Assembly: GCF_902712855.1 (NCBI RefSeq)
Contig: NZ_LR743507.1
Coordinates: 5,318,001 to 5,382,000, forward strand
Length of the DNA stretch: 64,000 nt
Reading direction: 5' to 3'
Origin: Variovorax paradoxus
GTDB taxonomy: Bacteria; Pseudomonadota; Gammaproteobacteria; Burkholderiales; Burkholderiaceae_C
Of the stretch, positions 36,736-46,218 are shown one piece after another. The notes beneath the pieces are model-generated. The model saw only the letters and a list, made by a program, of their open reading frames with translations, was not told where the DNA came from and did not search any database. How positions within the stretch are numbered: the stretch's first letter is position 1; each line of letters starts with the position of its first letter. The position numbers were made by a program, and so were the translations under genes.

Positions 36736-38373
36736 TTGCCCACCTTGTCTTTTCTCGCCGAAACCCGCCGCCGTCGCACCTTCGCGATCATTTCCCACCC
36801 CGACGCCGGCAAGACCACGCTGACCGAGAAGCTGCTGCTTTTCTCCGGCGCGATCCAGATCGCCGGCTCGGTGAAGGCACGCAAGGCCTCGCGGCATGCC
36901 ACCTCCGACTGGATGGAAATCGAGAAGCAGCGCGGCATCTCGGTGGCGTCGTCGGTCATGCAGATGCTGTACCGCGACCACGTGATCAACCTGCTCGACA
37001 CGCCCGGCCACAAGGACTTCTCCGAAGACACCTACCGTGTGCTCACCGCCGTCGACTCGGCCCTCATGGTGATCGACGCGGCCAACGGCGTGGAAGCCCA
37101 GACGCGCCGCCTCATCGAGGTCTGCCGACAGCGCGACACGCCCATCATCACCTTCGTCAACAAGATGGACCGCGAAGTGCGCGAGCCTCTCGACATCCTC
37201 GACGAAGTGGAGCGCGAGCTCGGCATGCCCTGCGTGCCCATGACCTGGCCCGTGGGCCAGGGCAAGACCTTCCGGGGCATCATGAACCTGCGCACGCAGG
37301 CCATGACGGTGTTCGAGTCGGGCAGCGAGCGGCTGCCGCAGGACTTCGAGACCATTCCGCTTTCCGAGCGCGAGACCCTGGTCAAGCGCTTCGGCGCCGA
37401 CTTCGAGACCGCGATGGAAAGCATGGAACTCGCCACCGGCGCCTCGCCCACCTGGGACCGAGAAGCCTTCCTGGCCGGCAAGCAGACGCCCGTGTTCTTC
37501 GGCTCCGGCGTGAACAACTTCGGCGTGATGGAAGTGCTCGACGCGCTGGTCGACCTGGCGCCCTCGCCGCAGTCGCGCACCAGCACCACCATGGTCAACC
37601 GCCAGCCGGTGGTGAAGGAGATCCAGCCCGAGGACAAGGACTTCGCGGGCGTGGTCTTCAAGGTGCAGGCCAACATGGACGCCAACCACCGCGACCGCAT
37701 CGCGTTCGTGCGCATGGCCTCGGGCAAGTACACGCCGGGCATGAAGCTCAAGGTGCAGCGCACCGCGAAGGAGCTGCGCCCGACCAGCGTCGTGACCTTC
37801 ATGAGCCAGCGCCGCGAGGCGGTCGAGGAAGCCTACGCGGGCGACATCGTCGGCTTCACCACGCACGGCGGCGTGCAGCTCGGCGACACCATCACCGACG
37901 GCGCGAGCCTGCAGTTCACCGGCCTGCCCTTCTTCGCGCCCGAACTCTTCATGACTGTCATCCTGAAGAACCCGCTGCGCACCAAGCAGCTGCAGCAGGG
38001 CCTCGCCCAACTCGGCGAGGAGGGCGCGATCCAGGTGTTCCGCCCCGAAGTCGGTGGGCCGATGCTGCTGGGCGCGGTCGGCCAGTTGCAGTTCGAAGTG
38101 GTGCAGCACCGCCTGAAGGCCGAGTACGACGCCGACGTGCGCCTCGAAGGCTGCCAGTACACCGGCGCGCGCTGGATCACCGCCGACACCCCGGCCGAGC
38201 TGCGCGAGTTCGTCAATGCCTACCCGGTGCGCATGGCCAAGGACGCGGCCGACACGCTGGCCTTCCTGTGCACGTCGCCGTACGACGTGCGGCTGGCGCA
38301 GGAGCGTTTTCCGAAGATCCACTTCCATCCGCTGCGCGAGCACGCGGGGCTGGCGCTGCAGAGCGCGGGCTGA
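36736..38373 (+). CDS. prfC: Peptide chain release factor 3
   Basis: The protein of up to 545 residues has GTPase motifs SHPDAGKTT, DTPGHKDFSED and FVNKMDRE. SGAIQIAGSVKARK and the EIEKQRGISV switch region are typical of RF3, which ejects RF1/RF2 after termination. Two TTG starts, 36736 and 36745, are possible; the second gives the common N terminus SFLAETRRRRTF. The gene is unrelated to the transport locus upstream. Confidence 0.95.
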   Translation: MPTLSFLAETRRRRTFAIISHPDAGKTTLTEKLLLFSGAIQIAGSVKARKASRHATSDWMEIEKQRGISVASSVMQMLYRDHVINLLDTPGHKDFSEDTYRVLTAVDSALMVIDAANGVEAQTRRLIEVCRQRDTPIITFVNKMDREVREPLDILDEVERELGMPCVPMTWPVGQGKTFRGIMNLRTQAMTVFESGSERLPQDFETIPLSERETLVKRFGADFETAMESMELATGASPTWDREAFLAGKQTPVFFGSGVNNFGVMEVLDALVDLAPSPQSRTSTTMVNRQPVVKEIQPEDKDFAGVVFKVQANMDANHRDRIAFVRMASGKYTPGMKLKVQRTAKELRPTSVVTFMSQRREAVEEAYAGDIVGFTTHGGVQLGDTITDGASLQFTGLPFFAPELFMTVILKNPLRTKQLQQGLAQLGEEGAIQVFRPEVGGPMLLGAVGQLQFEVVQHRLKAEYDADVRLEGCQYTGARWITADTPAELREFVNAYPVRMAKDAADTLAFLCTSPYDVRLAQERFPKIHFHPLREHAGLALQSAG

Positions 38374-38379
38374 GCACTG

Positions 38380-39033
38380 ATGGAAACCTACATCCAGGTC
38401 GCCGGCCAGGGCGACCTGATCGAAACAGTGGTCGAGCAGCGAGCCACGCTGACGATCACCGTCAAGGCATCGAAGACCGAAGTGGCGCTGGTGGAAGCGA
38501 CCAGCCTGCGCAACGACGCGATCCGCACGCTGAGGGAGTCCGGGCTCACGCACGACGAGATCTCCGAAGGCGGGCGCGATGCCTGGCAGCCCTGGTACAT
38601 GAAACGGAGCGTCGGCCAGGAAGTCGCGCACCGCGTGCTGATCGCATGCCGGGACGTGCGGCGCCTCTATCGGGCGCTCGATGCGCTGGAACCGCTGTTC
38701 ACGAACGCGCGCTACACGATGAGCGTCGAGATGCAGCAGCCGCGCTTCGAGGCGCCGGAAGGCGCCGAGGCCGCGGCACGCACCGCGGCCATCCGACAGG
38801 CACGCGGCAAGGCCCTGGTCCTGGCGGAAGAAGCCGGCGTCACGCTGGGCGCGATTGCGCAGGTCGAGGAGCTGGGCTCGCAGGCGCAAGGCTCAGGCGC
38901 CTATGGCGACCATTCATGGGCAGCGGCCGGTGGCGCCGCCGCATCGATGGGCGGCGACGACAACTTCGAGGAACTGGGCGGCGCCAGGCGCACGCGCACG
39001 TTGCGTTACCGCGTGCGGTTCCTGATCGGCTGA
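38380..39033 (+). CDS. SIMPL domain-containing protein
   Basis: The 217-residue protein resembles the SIMPL/DUF541 family: an N-terminal beta segment, TSLRNDAIRTLRESGL, and AIRQARGKALVLAEEAGVTLG in the long helix are characteristic. No signal peptide is visible, unlike many members, so it may be cytoplasmic. It lies 6 bases after prfC. The role of the family is unclear. A Gly/Ala-rich segment precedes the C-terminal strand. Confidence 0.72.
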   Translation: METYIQVAGQGDLIETVVEQRATLTITVKASKTEVALVEATSLRNDAIRTLRESGLTHDEISEGGRDAWQPWYMKRSVGQEVAHRVLIACRDVRRLYRALDALEPLFTNARYTMSVEMQQPRFEAPEGAEAAARTAAIRQARGKALVLAEEAGVTLGAIAQVEELGSQAQGSGAYGDHSWAAAGGAAASMGGDDNFEELGGARRTRTLRYRVRFLIG

Positions 39034-39042
39034 GCGCCTGGC

Positions 39043-39846
39043 TCAGCTTCCCGTGGACGCATAGCGGCGCAACCCGAAGCGCCAGGCCCCGAACGCCGCC
39101 GCGAGGAACACGAAGCCCGCGAGCGGCGACACCCAGCCGGTCCACGCCGGCGCGCCCAGCGGATCGGGCTTCCCCAGGATCGCCAGCACCGGGTAATACG
39201 CCACGCAGGCCAGCGGCACGATGAAGGTCAGCACCCGGCGAAACCACCGCGCATACAACGCCAGCGGGTACTGCGCCGCCTGCACGCCGCCGTAGGTCAG
39301 CACGTTGGCGATCTCCAGGCTTTCCACCGTCCAGAACGACAGCGTGCCCTGCAGCACGAGGATGCCGAGGAACAGCGCCACGCCGCCCGCCAACGCGAAC
39401 AGCGCGATGACCATGGCTTCGGGCGTCCACGCCACGCCGGCATGCACCGTGCCGAACACCAGCACCGCCACGCCCTGCAGCAGCCGGCCTGCGCGGCTGA
39501 TGCGGAAGTCGTTGCCCATGAGCTGCAGCGCCAGCGGACGCGGGCGCAGCAACAAGCGGTCGAAGGCGCCGGTGCGAAGGAACTCGGTGCCGAGCACGTC
39601 GAAGCCGCGTCCCATCGCATCGGCAATGGCGAACATGCAGTTCACCAGGCCGTAGAACACGGCCACCTCGCCGAGCGTCCAGCCCTGCACCTCGCCGAAA
39701 CGGTGGAACAGCGCCCACACGGCGACCACCTCGATGCCGGTCCCCAGGAACTGCCCCAGCGTCAGCATCAGCGCCGACGCGGGATAACGTGCCTGCGCGC
39801 CGAGGGAGGCGCGCACGAGCCTGAAGAAAAGAGGAAGGGTGCCCAT
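39043..39846 (-). CDS. ABC-2 type exporter permease, second subunit
   Basis: The 267-residue protein has about six membrane spans and FDVLGTEFLRTGAFDRLLLRP, a typical block of the ABC-2 permeases (DUF990-like) that pair with the ATPase at 40840. It is the last gene of the three-gene exporter, 151 bases after the first permease; the gap shows no gene. The substrate is unknown; relatives export drugs, polysaccharide or signals. Confidence 0.82.
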   Translation of the reverse strand: MGTLPLFFRLVRASLGAQARYPASALMLTLGQFLGTGIEVVAVWALFHRFGEVQGWTLGEVAVFYGLVNCMFAIADAMGRGFDVLGTEFLRTGAFDRLLLRPRPLALQLMGNDFRISRAGRLLQGVAVLVFGTVHAGVAWTPEAMVIALFALAGGVALFLGILVLQGTLSFWTVESLEIANVLTYGGVQAAQYPLALYARWFRRVLTFIVPLACVAYYPVLAILGKPDPLGAPAWTGWVSPLAGFVFLAAAFGAWRFGLRRYASTGS

Positions 39847-39997
39847 TCAGTGCTTTCGCTGCGCCTTGCGCGCCTGCACGAGAACCAGACACCAGCCACG
39901 GGCGACATGCCTTCGCGAATGACTGCCGATGGCGAGAACGCAGCCCTGCCAGGAGCGCACTGCGCACACACCATGACGACGAACGCGACGCTTCAAC

Positions 39998-40843
39998 CTA
40001 GCCTCCCTGGACCTGAAGGCTGCGCATGGTCCGCTGCATGGCGAAGCGACCCGCGGTGACGCACACGACGATCCAGACGCACTGCAGCGCCAGGCCGCCC
40101 AGCGCGTTCCAGCCGGCGAGCTGCCCGAAATACAACCGCGCCGGAATGTCCATCAGCCCGGCCAGCGGCTGCACCAGCAGCGCGCCCTGCCAGGCATCCG
40201 GCAGCAGCGCAAGCGGCAGCACGTTGCCCGAGAAAACGATGACCACGGGCGTCGCCACCGCGTTGATGCCGCGCTCGTTGAGTGCAGCCGTCATCGCCAC
40301 ATTGAGCAGCATCACCATGGCCGTCGAGAGCAGCAGCGCGAGCACGACGGACACCAGGAACGCGACCCCCGCGGCCACGCCCGTGGGCGGCTGCCAGGCC
40401 CATGCACCCAGCCCCGCCAGCGGCAGGGCGACGGCTGCAAACGCCGCCATCAGCGCCACGCGCGGCAGCAGGCGCGCGGCGATCCATCCGGCGCTGCGCG
40501 CGAACCACAGCGCATAGGCGTCCACCGGCCGCAGCCGGTCGTAGGCGACCGCGCCGGTGCGCACCGCCTGCGCCACTTCGGGATCGCCCAGCCACGGCAG
40601 CAGCACGAGCAGCCCCTGCGCGAGCCAGGTGTAGGTGATGGCCTGTTCGAGCGACATCGGCGAACTCGCGCCCGCGATGGCCGTCCCGCCATAGAAGGCC
40701 GCGAACACCATCACCTTGATGCCGCCCCACCAGCACTGCGTGGCGAAGCCCGCGAGCGCGGCGGTGCGGTACTGCAGCATCTGCAGGAAGCGCGACGCGA
40801 AGGCCGCGACATAGGGGCGCGCAAGCTCGCGCACGGCGCTCAC
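39998..40843 (-). CDS. ABC-2 type exporter permease, first subunit
   Basis: The 281-residue protein has about six spans and AQAVRTGAVAYDRLRPVDAY, the same permease block as in its partner. Its ATG overlaps the ATPase stop (ATGA), so the two are coupled. It forms a heteromeric exporter with the permease at 39043. Confidence 0.82.
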   Translation of the reverse strand: MSAVRELARPYVAAFASRFLQMLQYRTAALAGFATQCWWGGIKVMVFAAFYGGTAIAGASSPMSLEQAITYTWLAQGLLVLLPWLGDPEVAQAVRTGAVAYDRLRPVDAYALWFARSAGWIAARLLPRVALMAAFAAVALPLAGLGAWAWQPPTGVAAGVAFLVSVVLALLLSTAMVMLLNVAMTAALNERGINAVATPVVIVFSGNVLPLALLPDAWQGALLVQPLAGLMDIPARLYFGQLAGWNALGGLALQCVWIVVCVTAGRFAMQRTMRSLQVQGG

Positions 40844-41835
40844 GCTTCGGCCGCCCCGTGCATGGCGTAGAAACGCGCGATGACCGCCTCGATCGCCAGG
40901 CCTTCGAGGCGGATGTCTTCCACCGCATGCGCGCCCGCGATGCGCGCAATCAGCGCGGGGGCCGTGGTCACCGACGGGTCGAAGTCGAGCACCAGCGTCT
41001 GGCCGTCGCGCGAGTGCACCTTGGCGCCGTCGACCTGCGCGGGCAGTTCGGCGTCCTGCGCGAAGTCGACCACGAGGCGCCGCTCGGCCATCACCTGCGC
41101 GCGCAGCGCCTCGACAGGACTGTCGGCCAGCACGCGGCCGTGGCCGATGATGATCACGCGCCGAGCCAGCGCTTCGATGTCGTGCATGTCGTGCGTGGTC
41201 AGCAGCACGGTCGTGCCGCGCTCGCGGTTGGCGCGGCGCACGAAGTCGCGCACGGCCAGCTTCGAAGGCGCATCGAGGCCGATGGTCGGCTCGTCGAGGA
41301 ACAGGATGTCGGGCTCGTGCAGCAGCGCGGCGGCGATCTCCGCGCGCATGCGCTGGCCCAGCGACAGCTGGCGCACCGGCTGGTCGAGCACGCGCTCGAG
41401 GTTCAGCAGCGCGACCAGTTCATCGCGCGTGCGCCGGTAGCGCGCGGCGTCGACGCGGTAGATGTCCCGCAGCAGGTCGAAGCCGTCGCCCACCGGCAGG
41501 TCCCACCACAACTGCGTGCGCTGGCCGAAGACCACGCCGATGCGCGCCACGTGGCGCTCGCGGTCGACGAAAGGGTCGCGCCCGTCGACCGTCACGCGCC
41601 CGCCGTCGGGCCGCAGGATGCCCGCGAGGATCTTGATGGTGGTCGACTTGCCCGCGCCGTTCGGCCCGATGAAGCCGAGCAGCTCGCCGCGCTCGAGCGA
41701 GAAGCTCACGCCCGACAGCGCCTCCACCGTGCGGTGCCGGCGCTGCACGAGCCCGCGCAGCGCGCCCATCACGCCGGGGTCGCGCTCGGAGATGCGGTAG
41801 GTCTTGAGGAGTCGGTCGACGGCGATGTGAGGCAT
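40840..41835 (-). CDS. ABC exporter ATP-binding protein
   Basis: The 331-residue ATPase has Walker A GPNGAGKST, signature LSLGQRMR, Walker B ILFLDEPTIGLD and switch His TTHDMHD. The block VVFGQRTQLWWDLPV and a C-terminal regulatory extension place it with daunorubicin-type exporter ATPases that pair with two ABC-2 permeases. It is the first gene of the leftward exporter operon. Confidence 0.92.
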   Translation of the reverse strand: MPHIAVDRLLKTYRISERDPGVMGALRGLVQRRHRTVEALSGVSFSLERGELLGFIGPNGAGKSTTIKILAGILRPDGGRVTVDGRDPFVDRERHVARIGVVFGQRTQLWWDLPVGDGFDLLRDIYRVDAARYRRTRDELVALLNLERVLDQPVRQLSLGQRMRAEIAAALLHEPDILFLDEPTIGLDAPSKLAVRDFVRRANRERGTTVLLTTHDMHDIEALARRVIIIGHGRVLADSPVEALRAQVMAERRLVVDFAQDAELPAQVDGAKVHSRDGQTLVLDFDPSVTTAPALIARIAGAHAVEDIRLEGLAIEAVIARFYAMHGAAEA

Positions 41836-41968
41836 GAGGTGCGCCGCAGCGGCCTCGATGGCGCGGCGGGGGCGGGATGCTACACGAAAGCGCCGGTAGG
41901 ATCGCCGCTCCCGTCACGATTCCTCTCATGCCTTCGATGTCCGCCCTGCCCGCCCCCCTCACCATCTG

Positions 41969-42763
41969 TTGCCGCTGAGCCGGTGGGACGCAGCCGCGCG
42001 CGCAGCGCTCGTCGGCGTGTTCACCGACATCGACGACACGCTGACGCACGAAGGCGCGATCACGCCCGATGCGTTGCTGGCGCTCGGCGCACTCAAGGCC
42101 GCGGGCCTCGCGGTGGTGGCGATCACCGGACGGCCCGTGGGATGGAGCATGCCTTTTGCGGGCACATGGCCGGTCGACGCGATCGTGGCGGAAAACGGCG
42201 CGGTGGCGCTGTTGCCCGCAGCCAACAAGAAAATCGAAAAAAAATACCGGCAGGACGCCGCCACGCGCGCAGCGAACTTCGTGCGCATGCAATCCGTGCT
42301 CGCGCGCATCGAGCGCGAGATTCCTGGCGCGGCGCGCGCGACCGACTCGCCGGGCCGCGAGACCGACATCGCGATCGATCACAGCGAGTTCGTTCGGCTG
42401 GACGACGCCACCGTCGCGCGGGTGGTGGCGCTGATGCGCGGCGAGGGCATGCACGCCACGGTGAGCAGCATCCACATCAACGGCTGGTACGGCGACAACG
42501 ACAAGCTCGAGGGCGCGCGCTGGATCACGCGCGAGCTGTGGGGCCGCACGCTCGACGACGAGATGGACCGCTGGGCCTACGTGGGCGACTCGACCAACGA
42601 CCAGCTGATGTTCCGCAGCTTCGCGCACAGCATCGGCGTGGCGAACGTGGCGCGCTTCGTGCCGCAGCTGGAGCATCTGCCGCGCTATGTGACGCAGGCC
42701 GAGCGCGGCACCGGGTTTGCCGAGGCGGCGCGCGCGGTGCTGTCGGCACGCGAAGCACGCTGA
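41969..42763 (+). CDS. HAD-IIB family phosphatase (start uncertain, possible frameshift)
   Basis: The 264-residue reading from TTG 41969 has HAD motifs FTDIDDTLT (nucleophile), VAITGRP and YVGDSTNDQLMF, as in Cof-type sugar phosphatases. The TTG has no ribosome site. An ATG pair at 41928/41937 in another frame leads into a C6 tract at 41953-41958; one added C would fuse ATG TCC GCC CTG CCC to the HAD frame. The N terminus may therefore be frameshifted, phase-variable or mis-sequenced. The substrate is unknown. Confidence 0.82.
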   Translation: MPLSRWDAAARAALVGVFTDIDDTLTHEGAITPDALLALGALKAAGLAVVAITGRPVGWSMPFAGTWPVDAIVAENGAVALLPAANKKIEKKYRQDAATRAANFVRMQSVLARIEREIPGAARATDSPGRETDIAIDHSEFVRLDDATVARVVALMRGEGMHATVSSIHINGWYGDNDKLEGARWITRELWGRTLDDEMDRWAYVGDSTNDQLMFRSFAHSIGVANVARFVPQLEHLPRYVTQAERGTGFAEAARAVLSAREAR

Positions 42764-42797
42764 GCGACGCGCTCGTCAGCGGCAGGAACTCCGGGCG

Positions 42798-42821
42798 AAA
42801 AAAAGCCCGCGCGAGGCGGGC
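42798..42821 (-). terminator. Intrinsic terminator of the porin gene
   Basis: On the reverse strand GCCCGC-CTCGC-GCGGGC is followed by seven T. It lies 52 bases past the porin stop and also faces the end of the HAD gene. Confidence 0.88.
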
Positions 42822-42873
42822 CGGAAAAGGACCGTTGAAGGACCTTGGAGAAACAGGATGAAGCCGTGCGGCT

Positions 42874-44082
42874 TCAGAACGCGTGGCGGATGCCGAATTC
42901 GTAGCCGGTCGAGGTCTTCGGCTGCAGCGAGGCGCCGTTGAACGCAGTGGTGTACGAGGGGCCGGCACCGACCGTGAGGCCTGCGCCGTTCTTGTTGCTC
43001 ACGCGCGCGATCGTCGCGTAGAGCGCGGTGCGCTTCGACAGGTTGTGCACGTAGCCGATCGCGAACTTGTCGGCCTTCGGGTCGGCGGGGTTGACGCCGA
43101 AGAAGACGGGAGCGCGGTTGAAGTCGTACTTCACGCGCGAGTACGAGGCGCGGATCTGGCCGGGGCCGATCGGCACGGTCACGCCGATCAGGTAGCCGGT
43201 GAGGTCCACGTCGGGCACCACGGTGAAGAGGTTCAGCGGATCGCGCTGGTCCTTCGAGCGCGAGTACTCGCCGTACAGCTTGGCCACGCCGAAGTCGTAG
43301 GTCGCGCCCAGGTTGAAGGTCTTGATCTTGCCGGGGCGCGCCACGGCGGCGGCGCCGGTGCCGGTGGTGAAGCTGGTGTCGTTCTGCGCGTAGCTGGCCG
43401 CCACGTCGAGCGGGCCGGCCGCGTAGCCGAAGCGTCCGCCGATATGGCGGCCGGTGTTCGGGGTGCCGGCGGTGATGAAGTCGCCCGAGGTGCGGGTGTT
43501 CTCGTGCAGCGCGTAGGCCACGTTGCCGTAGAAGCCGCCAAGGTTGCGCGGCAGGTAGTACTGCACCATGTTGCCGGCGCGCTTGTACGTGCTGTTGCTG
43601 CCGTAGCCGGTGCCCGACACGCTGGTTTCGTTGGCGTCGATGATCAGCGAGCCGCCGATGCCGGTGTCGCCGAACGGGTCGAACTGTTCTTCGTTCAGCA
43701 CCGTGGTGGTCTTGTCGCGGCCCAGGCGGATCTCGCCGAAGCTGCCTGCCAGGCTCACCGTCGAGCGGCGGGTGAAGTTGGCGACGCCGGTGGCGCCGTC
43801 GTCGTTGGTGATCGGGGCTTCGAGCCAGAAGCTGGCCGACAGGCCGCCGCCCAGGTCTTCCACGCCGCGGAAGCCGAGGCGGCTGGAACTCAGGCCCGAG
43901 TTGGCCAGTTCGGTGCGGCTGGTCTTCACGCTGTAGCCGAGGCCGAACGGGTTCGTCGACACGCTCTTGTTCGAGACGTTGCGCACCGCAGCGTCGACCA
44001 CCCCGAACAGGGTCACGGTCGATTGGGCCGATGCGGCACCGCAAGCTGCGAGGGCGGCCAGAACAAGCAGGGATTTTTTCAT
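42874..44082 (-). CDS. Outer membrane porin, Omp32 family
   Basis: ATG 44082 follows GGAG by 8 bases and gives 402 residues. A signal peptide (MKKSLLVLAALAACGAASA) precedes QSTVTLFGVVDAAVRNVSN, the classic first strand of betaproteobacterial trimeric porins. LGFRGVEDLGGGLSASFWLE is loop/strand 2-3, and the C terminus ends in Phe (FGIRHAF), the BamA recognition signal. It forms a 16-stranded general or anion-selective channel. Confidence 0.95.
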   Translation of the reverse strand: MKKSLLVLAALAACGAASAQSTVTLFGVVDAAVRNVSNKSVSTNPFGLGYSVKTSRTELANSGLSSSRLGFRGVEDLGGGLSASFWLEAPITNDDGATGVANFTRRSTVSLAGSFGEIRLGRDKTTTVLNEEQFDPFGDTGIGGSLIIDANETSVSGTGYGSNSTYKRAGNMVQYYLPRNLGGFYGNVAYALHENTRTSGDFITAGTPNTGRHIGGRFGYAAGPLDVAASYAQNDTSFTTGTGAAAVARPGKIKTFNLGATYDFGVAKLYGEYSRSKDQRDPLNLFTVVPDVDLTGYLIGVTVPIGPGQIRASYSRVKYDFNRAPVFFGVNPADPKADKFAIGYVHNLSKRTALYATIARVSNKNGAGLTVGAGPSYTTAFNGASLQPKTSTGYEFGIRHAF

Positions 44083-44302
44083 TCGTATCACTCCAGGAAA
44101 GGGAATTGCCACGCCGGCCTGCGGCGCGACTGTCAAAGCCCGGGCCGTGTTGCCGCGGGATGCAGCCAAGTGTTCTTTCCGGTGAAGACGTACGAATTAC
44201 ATAGGGTTAATACCTAAACCATCGAAGGGACTTAAATTTGACCAGTTGGTATTTTTATGGCAATCCGCTTCAAGCATGTTTTGCTGACTGCTCGCTGACG
44301 GA

Positions 44303-45550
44303 CTAAGCGTTCATCTTGCCGCCGCGCAACACCCCCACTTGGCTCCAGGTGCCGAAGGCGGCGATCGCCAGCAGCACCGCGGCATAGCCCTGCACCGTGG
44401 CGAGCAGGCCCAGGGGCGCCACCAGGAAGCCCGCCAGCATCGCGGGCAGGCTGAACGCGAGATAGCTCACCACGAAGATCGCGGCGAACAGCTCGCCGCG
44501 TTCGTGCGGCTGCGCCAGCGGCGCCAGCGTCTGCACCAGCGCGGAGAACGCGCCGCCGAAGCCCACGCCCGCCACCGCGGTGCCGACGAAGAACAGTGCA
44601 AGCGACCGTGTGGCCAGCGACGCGAGCAGCAGCACCAGTCCGGCCGCGATGCTCGCCATGCCGACGATGGCCGGCCGCGGCGCGGCAAGGCGCCCCAGCA
44701 GCGTCGGCGCGATGGCGCCCATGCCCGACAGCACGGTGACCGTGAGTCCGTTGACCACGCCGTTGTCGACGCTGAACACATGCAGCATCAGCGACGGCGC
44801 GAGCGAGAGAAACAGCCCGCCCAGCGCCCACACCACGATGAGCACCGGCAGCCCGCGCACGAACTCGCCTCGCGCCTTCGCAGGGATCGACACGCGCGGC
44901 ACCAGCGAGGCGAGCGCTCCGGGGCGCGGCGTCACGGTTTCGGGCATCCAGAGCACCACCGCCGCGCCGAGCGCGAAGACCACCCCCAGCACGCCGAACA
45001 CCAGCACCACCGGTTGCACCGACCACTTCACCGCCATGCCGGTGAGCAGCGCACCCACAGCCAGGCCGGCCAGCGGCGACACGCTCGTGATCAGCGCGCC
45101 CAGCCGCTTGCGCGCGGCCGGCGCGGCCTCGACCACCGCCGCGCTCAGGGCGCCGCTGGCAATGCCCGTGGCCACGCCCTGCACCACGCGCGCGACGATC
45201 AGCCCGCCGATGCCTTGTGCCAGCAGGAACAGGCCCATCGCCGCCGCCTGCAGCACCAGCGCCGCCAGCACCACCGGCCGACGGCCGATGTGGTCGGACA
45301 GCGAACCGGCCACCAGCAGCGAGACCAGCAGTGCGATCGCGTAGATGGCAAAAGCCACGGTCAGCATCGACGACGAGAAATGCCACGCGTGCTGGAACAC
45401 CACGAACAGCGGTGTCGGCGCGCTGGCCGCGAAGAAGAATGCGAACAGCACCGCCGCCAGCAGCGCAAAGGCGGCGCCCTCCGGCAACCGACGTGGCTTG
45501 GCGCGCGCGGCAACAGCGGCGGCGGCGAGGTCTGGGCAGGTGGACGGCAT
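44303..45550 (-). CDS. MFS transporter, sugar-efflux/drug exporter type
   Basis: The 415-residue protein has 12 hydrophobic segments and motif A GSLSDHIGRRPVVL. ASAPTPLFVVFQ in TM1 and ARVVQGVATGIASGAL are seen in the Bcr/YfcJ-like exporters. It is divergent from a TetR regulator 89 bases away, the common repressor-exporter arrangement, so induction by the exported compound is likely. Confidence 0.88.
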   Translation of the reverse strand: MPSTCPDLAAAAVAARAKPRRLPEGAAFALLAAVLFAFFFAASAPTPLFVVFQHAWHFSSSMLTVAFAIYAIALLVSLLVAGSLSDHIGRRPVVLAALVLQAAAMGLFLLAQGIGGLIVARVVQGVATGIASGALSAAVVEAAPAARKRLGALITSVSPLAGLAVGALLTGMAVKWSVQPVVLVFGVLGVVFALGAAVVLWMPETVTPRPGALASLVPRVSIPAKARGEFVRGLPVLIVVWALGGLFLSLAPSLMLHVFSVDNGVVNGLTVTVLSGMGAIAPTLLGRLAAPRPAIVGMASIAAGLVLLLASLATRSLALFFVGTAVAGVGFGGAFSALVQTLAPLAQPHERGELFAAIFVVSYLAFSLPAMLAGFLVAPLGLLATVQGYAAVLLAIAAFGTWSQVGVLRGGKMNA

Positions 45551-45639
45551 GTCGACTCCTTAATGCAACTTTCTTTGCGTTTGCGATTCTAGGCCTGCAA
45601 AGGCACTAAAGCAAACATCCTTGCGTTAAAGTGAAAGAC
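45551..45639. promoter_or_regulatory. Divergent promoter region between MFS exporter and TetR regulator
   Basis: The 89-base gap is locally A/T-richer and holds CTTTCTTTGCGTTTGC on one side and GCAAACATCCTTGCGTTAAAG on the other. These imperfect inverted blocks (TTTGC.../GCAAA) could bind the TetR dimer. No clean -35/-10 pair could be fixed. Confidence 0.4.
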
Positions 45640-46218
45640 ATGAACGACGTCACCCAGTCCCCCTCTCCTCACAAACGCCCCGGTGGCCGAAGCGCACAGG
45701 TGCAGGCGCTGGTGCGCACGGCCCTCGAGGAACTGGTGGCCGAGCAGGGCCGCGACCGGGTCACGGTACCGGCCGTGGCCGAGCGCGCCGGCGTCAGCGC
45801 CTCCAGCATCTACCGGCGCTGGGGCGACCTGCAGGGCCTGCTGGCCGAAACGGCCACCCACCGGCTCGACCCGGATCGGCCGCTGCCCGACACCGGCGAC
45901 CTGCGCGCCGACCTGGAAGCCTGGGCGCGCGAACTCATCGAGCACCTGGCCAAGCCGTGCAACACCTCGCTGCTGAAAGCCGCGGCCGCGCTGGCCAACG
46001 GCACGGAGGACACCGACTGCCTGCGCAACCGCCGGCGCGAGGCGCTGATGCTGGTGGAGCAGGCGCGCGGCCGTGGCGAGCGAGCGCCACAGCCGCAGCA
46101 GGTGATCGATCACCTGATCGCGCCGATCGTGTTTCGCCTCGTGTTCGGCGGCGACCCCGTCCAGCCGGCTCTGGCGGCGCGGCTGGTGGACGAGCTGTTC
46201 GTCCTCAGTTCGTCTTGA
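45640..46218 (+). CDS. TetR/AcrR family transcriptional regulator
   Basis: ATG 45640 gives 192 residues; a GTG nine bases upstream is in frame. The helix-turn-helix is GRDRVTVPAVAERAGVSASSIYRRWGDLQGLLAE, of which VAERAGVSASSIYRRW is the recognition part. The C-terminal ligand domain is not assigned. It most likely represses the divergent MFS gene. Its end overlaps the convergent Bug-protein gene by 14 bases. Confidence 0.9.
   Translation: MNDVTQSPSPHKRPGGRSAQVQALVRTALEELVAEQGRDRVTVPAVAERAGVSASSIYRRWGDLQGLLAETATHRLDPDRPLPDTGDLRADLEAWARELIEHLAKPCNTSLLKAAAALANGTEDTDCLRNRRREALMLVEQARGRGERAPQPQQVIDHLIAPIVFRLVFGGDPVQPALAARLVDELFVLSSS

Noticed and set aside
39847..39997. Missing gene between the two ABC-2 permeases
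   Set aside because: Neither strand has a plausible start, ribosome site and coding pattern in this gap.
41928..41978. 16-codon leader peptide before the HAD gene
   Set aside because: It shows no regulatory codon run or terminator; a frameshifted true start is the simpler reading.
44083..44302. Promoter of the porin gene
   Set aside because: Several A/T-rich hexamers such as TATGTA occur, but no convincing -35/-10 pair could be chosen.
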